Assembly: GCF_947507565.1 (NCBI RefSeq)
Contig: NC_089184.1
Coordinates: 1,488,001 to 1,552,000 of the forward strand
Direction of reading: 5' to 3'
Source: Oscarella lobularis
Lineage: Eukaryota > Porifera > Homoscleromorpha > Homosclerophorida > Oscarellidae
DNA length: 64,000 bases
The notes under the pieces: generated by a model
Seen by the model: only the letters and a program-made list of their open reading frames with translations
Database searches by the model: none
What the model was told of the DNA's origin: nothing
Position numbers and translations under genes: made by a program
Part shown: piece by piece, positions 34,801 to 46,572 of the stretch
How positions within the stretch are numbered: the first letter of the stretch is position 1
How the letters are laid out: the number at the start of each line of letters is the position of its first letter

Positions 34801-35670
34801 TACGTGGGCCGGGAGCGGGATTTCGGGGCCCGAAAAGTTTGAACGGTACTGTAGGTGCCACTGTAGGTAGACTAGAGAGTTCGTGTGCCTATAACTTTTG
34901 AACAATAGCGATCACACAGCTCATGTGTACCTCTCGTCTCAAATTGCTAGCATTGACTACCAGTGTATAGCCGAAATCTTCCAGCATCTATAATAAACAT
35001 TTTATGGAATTCAAGGGTGTGTCGTGAATAATGTGCCTGTATCTGATTCATAGCGTTGGTGACGCCAGCGCCTGCATTTTCTACCTGAAATTTATTTAAA
35101 ATTACACAAATTTCGAGTTTGTTTTCGTTACTTGAGAAATCAACTGAGATAAATCCTTTTCAATCATTTTAACACGATTTTCCAATTCCACGTTCTATAA
35201 AGCAATGGTACATGTATACGTAACTGATAGAGACAACAACGAACATTTAGAGTCTGAGGAGAAGATGAGAAAACCGTCAGAGGCGTCTTCCTAGTGGGTC
35301 CCTTCAACGCAGCCTGAGTCGGATCAGCAGCATCATCTCCTAAAGAACTCCATAACATTTCCAAGCTAATCATCGTCCTCCTACGTTCTTTGTTGCAAGA
35401 AGAGCATGTTCCCCCCGTGAGCAGCAGACTCAACGAGACCACGCCCAAGATTGTTCCAACTATGGCAAGCACAGTTACGAGGCCAAATAGCCATTTAGGA
35501 ACGCCAGAGTGGTCTCGAGAATCTATCTGTGAACGAATTCGAACGCTCGAGTCGCGTTTGGAGTATAAAGCGTTGTAAGCGAGAGAATTCGGGGGCTTTG
35601 CAACATCATAGTGAGATGCATCCTTATCGGCCACGTCATAGAGCGGATTGTCAGACTCTCGTCGAGCCAT
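31877..35670 (-). CDS. Type II membrane protein with coiled coil and two fibrinogen-like modules
   Basis: Probably a cell-surface recognition receptor. Eight exons: 35245-35670, 35132-35194, 35037-35084, 34931-34987, 33546-33638, 33421-33489, 33298-33363 and 31877-33244, giving about 729 aa. The first ATG starts a cytosolic tail of about 59 residues with an NPxY motif (SDNPLYDV) and a second YDV. A membrane segment follows (WLFGLVTVLAIVGTILGVVS, residues 60-84) with basic residues on its N side and no signal peptide. A stalk of short heptad-like exons (VELENRVKMIEKDLSQLIS, DVITELQLNLSSSVS, VLSELQSNVSKLTSSVS) should oligomerise. The last exon encodes two similar modules, each with GVYxxxD..Y..FCDF, WTLLESF or WTLIEAF, STHWRxTC and a closing QYWLG or QWWIG. 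They are fibrinogen-C/intelectin-like but divergent. The layout recalls FIBCD1. A dispersed repeat occupies the intron 33639-34930. Confidence 0.8.
33826..34707 (+). repeat. Dispersed repeat, copy 2, inside the fibrinogen-domain gene
   Basis: About 880 bp related to 3602-4372, again in an intron and antisense to the host. It keeps a 111-bp segment (34084-34194) that copy 1 lacks. A partial match to the leading end (TTGAACTGAGGCCCCC) occurs also at 33704-33723, about 120 bp upstream, suggesting a duplicated 5' end or a nested insertion. An open frame of 167 aa (33776-34279) shows no recognisable domain and contains no polymerase, integrase or transposase motif. Confidence 0.75.
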
Positions 35671-35895
35671 TGAAGAGAGATCAGACAAAACGACCACCCG
35701 CAAATCGATTCAATAAAGCCAATCACGTGCGACAACGAGGAACAAACGAAAGAAAAGGTCCCTGAAGATTTAGAGTAGTTCAAGACTGACTCATCTGAAA
35801 TAATAAATTTATTGCAGGAAAGAAGAATTGGCAAGTCCCTTGAAAATTTACCAGTCCCTTGCAATAATGCAGGAAAGAAGAATTGGCCAGTCCCT
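35671..35895. other. Upstream flank of the fibrinogen-domain gene
   Basis: 225 bp between the start codon of the receptor gene and the minisatellite, presumably containing its promoter. A tandem duplication of about 55 bp is visible (GCAGGAAAGAAGAATTGG at about 35815 and 35870). No other signal recognised. Confidence 0.45.
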
Positions 35896-37169
35896 GGAGA
35901 CAGTTGTTGTCCTGGAGACAATTGTCCTGGGAACAATTGTCCTAGAGACAATTGTCCTGGAGACAATTGTCCAGGACAATTGTCCCAAGGACAATTAATT
36001 GTCTAAAGGACAATTGTTCCCAAGACAATTTTAAAGTTGTCCCTAAGACGAATTGTCCCCGGGACGATATTAAAAGTTGTCCTCAGGACTAATTGTCTAC
36101 AGGACAAATTTTCCCCCAAGACAATTGCCAGAGGACAAATTGTCTCCAGGACAATTGTCCCCAGGACAATTGTCCCCTGGACAATTGTCCCCTGGACAAT
36201 TGTCCCCAGGAAAATTGTCTCCAGGACAATTCTCCCCAGGAATATATAGGTAGGGAAACATGTTTCCAGAGTTTATTCATTATAGGTAGGGGAACATGTT
36301 TCCAGCGTTTATTCACTATAGGTAGGGAAACATGTTTCCAGCGTTTATTCATTATAGGTAGGGAAACATATTTCCAGCGCTTATTCATTATAGGTAAATT
36401 GTCTCAAGACAATTGTCTCCAGGACAATTGTCTCCAGGACAATTGTCTCCAGGACAATTGTCTCCAGGGTTCCCAGGACAATTGTCTCCAGGACAATTGT
36501 CTCCAGGACAATTGTCTCCAGGACAATTGAGGACAATTGTCCCAATGACAATTGTCCCCAGGACAATTGTCTCCAGGACAATTGTCTCCAGGACTCCAGG
36601 ACAATTGAGGACAATTGTCCCCATGACAATTGTCCCCATGACAATTGCCCTGGGGACAATTGTCCTGGAGACAATTGTCCTCGTGACAATTGTCCTGGGG
36701 ACAATTGTACTGGAAACAATTGTCCTCAATTGGCCTGGAGACAGTTGTCCTGGAGACAATTGTCATGGGGACAATTGACATGGGGAAAATTGCCCTCAAA
36801 TGTCCTGGAGACAATTGTCCTGGAGACAAGTGTCCTGGAGACAATTGTCCTGGAGACAATTGTCCTGGAGACAATTGTCCTGGAGACAATTGTCCTGGAG
36901 ACAATTATCCTGGGGACAATTGCCCTGGAGACAATTGTCATGGAGACAATTGTCCTGGGGACAATTGTCCTGGAGACAATTGTCCTGGTGACAATTGTCC
37001 TCGGGACAATAGTCCTGAAGAAAATTGCCCTGGGAACAATTGCCCTGGAGACAATTGTCCTGGGGCAAACTGTCCAAGGGACAATTGTCCTGGAGACAAT
37101 TGTCCTGGTGACAATTGTCCTGGGGACAATTGTCCTGGAGACAATTGTCCTGGAGACAATTGGCCATAA
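35896..37169. repeat. 15-bp palindrome-centred minisatellite with two orientation switches
   Basis: The unit ACAATTGTCCTGGAG is repeated with mutations for about 1.27 kb (interrupted at 36245-36396). It runs forward from 35896 to about 35970, in reverse (ACAATTGTCTCCAGG) to about 36645, then forward to 37169. Every unit contains the palindrome ACAATTGT. As 15 is a multiple of three, all six frames stay open over long stretches, giving spurious peptides such as repeated DNCPG. Confidence 0.95.
36245..36396. repeat. 36-bp minisatellite, four units, with embedded 14-bp palindrome
   Basis: Exact 36-bp units begin at 36245, 36281, 36317 and 36353, followed by a partial unit. Units 1 and 3 contain the perfect palindrome GGAAACATGTTTCC; unit 2 (GGGAAC..) and unit 4 (CATA for CATG) each carry one change. 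It interrupts the reverse-orientation arm of the 15-bp array. Confidence 0.95.
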
Positions 37170-40100
37170 CTTTAAATTGAGGGCCTAATATTTTATTAAC
37201 AGGGCCTAAATATTAAATTGAGGGCCTAATCTTTGATTAACAGGGCCTAAATATTAAATTGAGGGCCTAATCTTTGATTTTAAAGACCTAAGTATTAAAT
37301 TGAGGGCCTAATCTTTGATTAACAGGGACTAAATATTCAATTGAGGGAATAATCTTTGATTCTAAAGTCCTTCAAATTAAATTGAGGGCCTAATCTTTGA
37401 TTATAAAGGCCTACATTTTAAATTGAGGGCTTAATCTTTGATTCACAGGGCCTAAATATTAAATTGAGGGACTAATCTTTGATTCTAAAGGCCTAAATTT
37501 TAAATTAAGGGCGTAATCTTTGATTCACAGGGACTAAATATTAAATTGAGGGACTAATCTTTGATTCTAAAGGCCTACATTTTAAATTGAGGACCTAATC
37601 TTTGATTCACAGGGGGTAAATATTAAATTGAGGGCCTAATCTTTGATTCTAAAGGCCTAAGTATTAAATTTAGGGCATAATTTATGATTCTAAAAGATAA
37701 ATGTTAAATTGAGGACCTAATCTTTGATTATAAAAGCCTAAATATTAAATTGAGAGCCTAATCTTTGATTCTAAAGGCCTACATTTAAAATTGAGGGCCT
37801 AATCTTTGATTCACAGAGCATAAATATTAAATTGAGCGACTAATCTTTGATTCTAAAGGCCTACATTTTAAATTGAAGGCCTAATCTTTGATTCACAGAG
37901 CCAAAATATTAAATTGAGGGCCTAATCTTTGATTCTAAAGGCCTAAGTATTAAATTGAGGGCCTAATTTATTATTCAAAAGGATAAATATTAAATTGAGG
38001 ACCTAATCTTTGAATATAAAAGCCTAAATATTAAATTGAGGGCCTAATCTTTGATTCTAAAGGCCTACATTTTAAATTGAGGGCCTAATCTTTGATTCAC
38101 AGGGCCTAAATATTAAATTGAGGGACTAATCGTTGATTCACAGGGCCTAAATATTAAATTGATGGACTAATCCTTGATTCTAAAGGCCTACATTTTAAAT
38201 TGAGGGCCTAATCTTTGATTCTAAAGGCCTACATTTTAAATTGAGAGCCTAATCTTTGATTCACAGGGCCTAAATATTAAATTGAGGGCCTAATCTTTGA
38301 TTCTAAAGACCTAAGTATGAAATTGAGGACCTATTTATGATTCTAAAAGATAAATATTAAATTGAGCACCGAAGCTTTGATTATAAAGGCCTAAATATTA
38401 AATTGAGGGCTTAATCTTTGATTCGAAAGGCCTACATTTTAAATAGCTGGCCTAATCTTTGATTCACAGGGCCTAAATATTAAATTGAGGGCCTAATATT
38501 TGATTCTAAAGGCCTAAGTATTAAATTTAGGGCCTAATTTATTATTCGAAAAGATAAATATTAAATTGAGGACCTAATCTTTGATTATAAAAGCCTAAAT
38601 ATTAAATTGAGGGCACAATATTTGATTCTAAAGGCCAATATTTTAAATAGAGGGCATAATCTTTGATTCACAGGGCCTAAATATTAAATAAAGGGACTAA
38701 TCTTTGATTCTAAAGGCCTACATTTTAAATTGAGGGCCTAATCTTTGATTCACAGAGCCAAAATATTAAATTCAGGGCCTAATCTTTGATTCTAAAAGCC
38801 TAAGTATTAAATTGAGGGCCTAATTTATTATTCTAAAAGATAAATAATAAATTGAGGAACTAATCTTTGATTATAAAGGCCTAAATATTAAATTGAGGGC
38901 CTAATCTTTGATTAAAAAGGCCTACATTTTAAATTGAGGGCGTAATCTTTGATTCACAGGGCCTAAATATTAAATTGAGGGACTAGTCTTTGATTCTAAA
39001 GGCCTACATTTTAAATTGAGGGCCTAATTTTTGATTCACAGGGCTTATATATTAAATTGAGGGACTAATCATTAATTCTAAAGGCCTACATTTTAAATTG
39101 AGGGTCTAATCTTTGATTCACAGGGCCTAAATATTAAATTGAGGGCCTAATCTTTCATTCACTGGGCCTAGATATTAAATTGAGGGACAAATCTTTGATT
39201 CACAGGGCCTAAAGATTAAATTGAGGGCCTAATCTTTGATTCTAAAGGCCTACATTTTAAATTGAGGACCTAATCTTTGATTCAAAGAGCCAAAATATTA
39301 AATTGAAGGCCTAATCTTTGATTGTAAAGGCCTTAGTATTAAATTGCGGGCCTCATTTATTATTCTAAAGGATAAATATTAAATTGAGGACCTAATCTTT
39401 GATTATAAAGGCCTAAATAATAAATTAAGGGCCTAATCTTCGATTCTATAGGCCTACATTTTAAATTGAGGGCCTAATCTTTGATTCACAGGATATAAAT
39501 ATTAAATTGAGGGACTAATCTTGTATTCATAGGGCCTAAATATTAAATTGAGGGACTAATCATTTATTCTAAAGGCCTACACTGAGGACCTAATCTTTGA
39601 TTCACAAAGCCTAAATATTAAATTGAAGGACCAATCTTTGATTCTAAAGGCCTACATTTTAAATTGAGGGCCTAATCTTTGACTCTAAAGGCCTAAGTAT
39701 TAAATTAAGAACCTAAGTATTAAATTGAGCGCCTAATTTATTATTCTAAAGAATAAATATTAAATTGAGGAACTAATCTTTGATTATAAAGGCCTAAATA
39801 TTAAATTGAGGGCCTAATCTTTGATTCTAAAGGCTTACATTTTAAACTGAGGGCCTAATCTTTGATTCACAGGGCCTAAATATTAAATTGAGGACGTAAT
39901 AATTGATTATAAAGTCCTACAAATTAAATTGAGGACATAATATTTGATTCCTAAGGCCTTAACTTCAAATTGAGGGCCTAATCTTTGATTCACAGGGCCT
40001 AAATATTAAATTGAGGGACTAATCTTTGATTCTAAAGGAATACATTTTCAATTGAGGGCCTAATCTTTGATTATAAACTCCTACAAATTAAATTGAGAGC

Positions 40101-43100
40101 CTAATTTTTGATTCACAGGGCCTAAATATTAAATTCAGGGCCTAATATTTGATTCCAAAGACCTAAGTATGAAATTGAGGGCCAAATTTATGATTCTAAA
40201 AGATAAATATTAAATTGAGCACCTAATCTTTGATTATAAAAGCCTAAATATTAAATTGAGGGCCTAATCTTTGATTGTAAAGTCCTACAAATTAAATTGA
40301 GAGCCTAATCTTTGATTAACAGGGCCTAAATATGAAATTGAGGGCCTAATATTTGATTCCAAAAACCTAAACTTTTTATTGAGGGCCTAATCTTTATTCA
40401 CAAAGCCTAAATATTAGATTGAGGGCCTAATATTTGATTCCAAAGGCCTAAACTTTATATTGAGGGCCTAATCTTTATTCACAAAGCCTAAATATTAAAT
40501 TGAGGGACCAATCTTTGATTCCAAAGGCCTACGTATTAAATTGAAGGCCTAATTTATGATTCTTAAGGATAAATATTAAATTGAGGGCCTAATCTTTGAT
40601 TCACAGGGCCTAAATATTAAATTGAGGGACTAATCTTTGATTCTGAAGGCCTACATTCTAAATTGAGGGCCTAATCTTTGATTCACAAAGCTAAAATATT
40701 AAATTGAGGGCATAATCTTTGATTCTAAAGGCCTACATTTTAAACTGAGCGCATAATCTCTGATTCACAAGGCCTAAATAACAAATTGAGGGACTAATCT
40801 TTGATTCACAGGGCCTAAATATTAAATTGAGGGAATAATCTTTGATTCATAGGGCCTAAATATTAAATTGAGGGACTAATCTTTGATTCTAAAGGCTTAC
40901 ATTTTAAATTGAGGGCCTAATCTTTGATTCACAGGGCCTAAATATTAAATTGAGGGCCTAATCTTTGATTATAAAGGCCTAAACTTTAAATTGAGGGCAT
41001 AATCTTAGATTCACAGGGCCTAAATATTAAATTGAAAGACTAATCTTTGATTCTAAACGCATACATTTTCAATTGAGAGCCTAATCTTTGATTCAAAGGG
41101 CCTAAATATTAAATTGAAGACCTAATCTTTGATTATAAAGGCCTAAATATTAAATTGAGGGCCTATTCTTTGATTCTAAAGGCCTACATTTTAAATTGAG
41201 GGCCTAATCTTTGATTCTAAAGGCATACATTTTCAATTGAGGGCCTAATCTTTGATTATAAACTCCTACAAATTAAATTGAGAGCCTAATTTTTGATTCA
41301 CAGGGCCAAAATATTAAATTGAGGGCCTAATATTTGATTCCAAAGGCCTAAACTTTATATTGAGGGAATAATCTTTATTCACAAAGCCTAAATATTAAAT
41401 TGAGGGACTAATCTTTGATTCTAAAGGCCTACGTATTAAACTGAAGGCCTAATTTATGATTCTAAAGGATAAATATTAAAATGAGGGCCTAATCTTTGAT
41501 TCACAGGGCCTAAATATTAAATTGAGGGACTAATCTTTGATTCATAAGGCCTAAATATTAAATTGAGGGACTAATCTTTGATTCATAAGGCCTAAATATT
41601 AAATTGAGGGACTAATCTTTGATTCTAAAGTCTTACATTTTAAATTAAGGGCCTAATCTTTGATTCACAGGGCCTAAATATTAAATTGAGGGAATAATCT
41701 TTGATTCATAGGGCCTAAATATTAAATTGAGGGACTAATCTTTGATTCTAAAGGCTTACATTTTAAATTGAGGGCCTAATCTTTGATTCACAGGGCCTAA
41801 ATATTAAATTGAGGGCCTAATCTTTGATTATAAAGGCCTAAACTTTAAATTGAGGGCATAATCTTAGATTCAAAGGGCCTAAATATTAAATTGAAAGACT
41901 AATCTTTGATTCTAAACGCATACATTTTCAATTGAGAGCCTAATCTTTGATTCAAAGGGCCTAAATATTAAATTGAAGACCTAATCTTTGATTATAAAGG
42001 CCTAAATATTAAATTGAGGGCCTATTCTTTGATTCTAAAGGCCTACATTTTAAATTGAGGGCCTAATCTTTGATTCTAAAGGCATACATTTTCAATTGAG
42101 GGCCTAATCTTTGATTATAAACTCCTACAAATTAAATTGAGAGCCTAATTTTTGATTCACAGGGCCAAAATATTAAATTGAGGGCCTAATATTTGATTCC
42201 AAAGGCCTAAACTTTATATTGAGGGAATAATCTTTATTCACAAAGCCTAAATATTAAATTGAGGGACTAATCTTTGATTCTAAAGGCCTACGTATTAAAC
42301 TGAAGGCCTAATTTATGATTCTAAAGGATAAATATTAAATTGAGGGCCTAATCTTTGATTCACAGGGCCTAAATATTAAATTGAGGGACTAATCTTTGAT
42401 TCATAAGGCCTAAATATTAAATTGAGGGACTAATCTTTGATTCTAAAGTCTTACATTTTAAATTGAGGGCCTAATCTTTGATTCACAGGGCCTAAATATT
42501 AAATTGAGGGCCTAATCTTTGATTATAAAGTCCTACAAATTAAATTGAGAGCCTAATATTTGATTCCAAAGGCCTAAACTTTAAATTGAGGGCCTAATCT
42601 TAGATTCACAGGGACTAAATATTAAATTGAAAGACTAATCTTTGATTCTAAACGCATACATTTTCAATTGAGGGCCTAATCTTTGATTCACAGGGCCTAA
42701 ATATTAAATTGAGGGCCTAATCTTTGATTCACAGGGCATAAATATTAAATTGAGGGACTAATATTTGATTCTAAAGGCCTACATTTTAAATTGAGGGCTT
42801 AATCTTTGATTCACAGGGCTAAAATATTAAATTGAGGGCCTAATCTTTGATTCACAGGGCCTAAATATTAAATTGAGGGAATAATCTTTGATTCATAGGG
42901 ACTAAATATTAAATTGAGGGACTAATCTTTGATTCTAAAGGCCTACATTTTCAATTGAGGGCCTAATCTTTGATTCTAAAGGCCTAAGTATTAAATTGAG
43001 GGCCTAATTTATTATTCTAAAAGATCAATATTAAATTGAGGGCCTAATCTTTGATTAAAAAAGACTAAATAATAAATTGAGGGCCAAATCTTTGATTCCA

Positions 43101-44479
43101 AAGGCCTAAGTATTAAATTGAGGGCCTAATTTATGATTCAAAAGGATAAATATTAAATTGAGGGCCTAATCTTTGATTCACAGGGCCTAAATATTAAATT
43201 GAGGGCCTAATCTTTAATTCACAGGGCTAAAATATTAAATTGAGGGCCTAATCTTTGATTCTAAAGGCCTAAGTATTAAATTGAGGGCCTAATTTATTAT
43301 TCTAAAGGATCAATATTAAATTGAGGGCCTAATCTTTGATTAAAAAAGACTAAATAATAAATTGAGGGCCTAATCTTTGATTCCAAAGGCCTAAGTATTA
43401 AATTGAGGGCCTAATTTAAGATTCTAAAGGATAAATATTAAATTGAGGGCCTAATCTTTGATTCACAGGGCCTAAATATTAAATTGAGGGAATAATCTTT
43501 GATTCATAGGGACTAAATATTAAATTGAGGGACTAATCTTTGATTCTAAAGGCCTACATTTTAAATTGAGGGCCTAATCTTTGATTAGCAGGGCCTAAAT
43601 ATTAAATTGAGGGACTAATCTTTGATTCACAGGGCCTAAATATTTAATTGAGGGACTAATCTTTGATTCATAGGGCCTAAATATTAAAATGAGGGACTAA
43701 TCTTTGATTCTAAAGGCCTACATTTTAAATTGAGGGCATAATCTTTGATTCACAGGGCCTAAATATTAAATTGAGGGCCTAATCTTTCATTCACAGGGCC
43801 TAAATATTAAATTGAAGACCTAATCTTTGATTATAAAGGCCTAAATATTAAATTGAGGGCCTAATCTTTGATTCGAAAGGCCTACATTTTAAATAGCTGG
43901 CCTAATCTTTGATTCACAGGGCCTAAATATTAAATTGAGGGAATAATCTTTGATTCATAGGGACTAAATATTAAATTGAGGGACTAATCTTTGATTCTAA
44001 AGGCCTACATTTTAAATTGAGGGCCTAATCTTTGATTAGCAGGGCCTAAATATTAAATTGAGGGACTAATCTTTGATTCACAGGGCCTAAATATTTAATT
44101 GAGGGACTAATCTTTGATTCATAGGGCCTAAATATTAAAATGAGGGACTAATCTTTGATTCTAAAGGCCTACATTTTAAATTGAGGGCATAATCTTTGAT
44201 TCACAGGGCCTAAATATTAAATTGAGGGCCTAATCTTTCATTCACAGGGCCTAAATATTAAATTGAAGACCTAATCTTTGATTATAAAGGCCTAAATATT
44301 AAATTGAGGGCCTAATCTTTGATTCTAAAGGCCTACATTTTAAATTGAGGGCCTAATCTTTGATTGTAAAGGCATACATTTTCAATTGAGGGCCTAATCT
44401 TTGATTATAAACTCCTACAAATTAAATTGAGAGCCTAATTTTTGATTCACAGGGCCAAAATATTAAATTGAGGGCCTAA

Positions 44480-45140
44480 TCTTTGATTATAAAGTCCTAC
44501 AAATTCAATTGAGGGCCTAATATTTGATTCCAAAGGCCTAAACTTCAAATTGAGGACATAATCTTTGATTCAGAGGTCCTAAATATTAAATTGAGGGAAT
44601 AATCTTTGATTCTACAGGCCTACAATTTAAATTGAGGGCCTAATCTTTGATTCACAAGGCCTAAACTTTAAATTGAGTGCCTAATCTTTGATTCACAGGG
44701 CCTAATTATTAAATTGAGGGCCTAATCTTTGATTATAAAGTCCTACAAATTAAATTGAGGGCATAATATTTGATTCCAAAGGCCTAAACTTCAAATTGAG
44801 GGCATAATCTTTGATTCAGAGGTCCTAAATATTAAATTGAGGGAATAATCTTTGATTCTACAGGCCTACAATTTAAATTGAGGGCCTAATCTTTGATTCA
44901 CAAGGCCTAAACTTTAAATTGAGTGCCTAATCTTTGATTCACAGGGCCTAATTATTAAATTGAGGGCCTAATCTTTGATTATAAAGTCCTACAAATTAAA
45001 TTGAGGGCATAATATTTGATTCCAAAGGCCTAAACTTCAAATTGAGGGCATAATCTTTGATTCAGAGGTCCTAAATATTAAATTGAGGGAATAATCTTTG
45101 ATTCTACAGGCCTACAATTTAAATTGAGGGCCTAATCTTT
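44480..45140. repeat. Higher-order repeat of about 245 bp, three tandem copies
   Basis: A six-monomer block with the distinctive variants CAGAGGTCCTAAATATT, TCTACAGGCCTACAATTT and AAACTTCAAATTGAGG recurs at about 44530, 44770 and 45015 with near identity, a period of about 245 bp (six 41-bp units). Confidence 0.85.
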
Positions 45141-46572
45141 GATTCACAGGGCCTAAACTTTAAATTGAGGGCATAATCTTTGATTCACAGGGCCTAAGTA
45201 TTAAATTAAGGGCCTAAGTATTAAATTGAGGGCCTAATTTATTATTCTAAAAAATAAATATTAAATTGAGGAACTAATCTTTGATTATAAAGGCCGAAAT
45301 ATTAGATTGAGGGCCTAATCTTTGATTATAAAGGCCTACATTTTAAATTGAGGGCCTAATCTTTGATTCACAGGGCCTAAATATTAAATTGAGGGAATAA
45401 TCTTTGATTCAAAGGGCCTAAATATTAAATTGAGGGAATAATCTTTGATTCTAAAGGCTTACATTTTAAATTGAGGGCCTAATCTTTGATTCACAGGGCC
45501 TAAATATTAAATTGAGGGCCTAATCTTTGATTATAAAGTCCTACAAATGAAATTGAGGGCCTAATATTTGATTCCAAAGGCCTAAACTTTAAATTGAGGG
45601 CCTAATCTTAGATTCACAGGGCCTAAATATTAAATTGAAAGACTAATCTTTGATTCTAAACGCATACATTTTCAATTGAGGGCCTAATCTTTGATTCTAA
45701 AGGCCTAAGTATTAAATTGAGGGCCTAATTTATTATTCTAAAAGATCAATATTAAATTGAGGGTCTAATCTTTGATTAAAAAAGACTAAATAATAAATTG
45801 AGGGCCTAATCTTTGATTCCAAAGGCCTAAGTATTAAATTGAGGGCCTAATTTATGATTCAAAAGGATAAATATTAAATTGAGGGCCTAATCTTTGATTC
45901 ACAGGGCCTAAATATTAAATTGAGGGCCTAATCTTTGATTCACAGAGCTAAAATATTAAATTGAGGGCCTAATCTTTGATTCTAAAGGCCTAAGTATTAA
46001 ATTGAGGGCCTAATTTATTATTCTAAAGGATCAATATTAAATTGAGGGCCTAATCTTTGATTAAAAAAGACTAAATAATAAATTGAGGGCCTAATCTTTG
46101 ATTCCAAAGGCCTAAGTATTAAATTGAGGGCCTAATTTAAGATTCTAAAGGATAAATATTAAATTGAGGGCCTAATCTTTGATTCACAGGGCCTAAATAT
46201 TAAATTGAGGGAATAATCTTTGATTCATAGGGCCTAAATATTAAATTGAGGGCCTAATCTTTGATTCCAAAGGCCTAAGTATTAAATTGAGGGCCTAATT
46301 TAAGATTCTAAAGGATAAATATTAAATTGAGGGCCTAATCTTTGATTCACAGGGCCTAAATATTAAATTGAGGGAATAATCTTTGATTCATAGGGACTAA
46401 ATATTAAATTGAGGGAATAATCTTTGATTCTACAGGCCTACAATTTAAATTGAGAGCCTAATCTTTGATTCACAGGGCCTAAACTTTAAATTGAGGGCAT
46501 AATCTTTGATTCACAGGGCCTAAATATTAAATTGAGGGAATAATCTTTGATTCTACAGGCCTACAATTTAAA

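Noticed and set aside
36089-37188. Overlapping open frames of 60-166 codons on both strands with repeated DNCPG, ETIVL or RQLSW units, resembling pentapeptide-repeat proteins
   Set aside because: They are a consequence of a 15-bp stop-free tandem repeat being open in all six frames; no start context, splice signal or codon bias supports translation.
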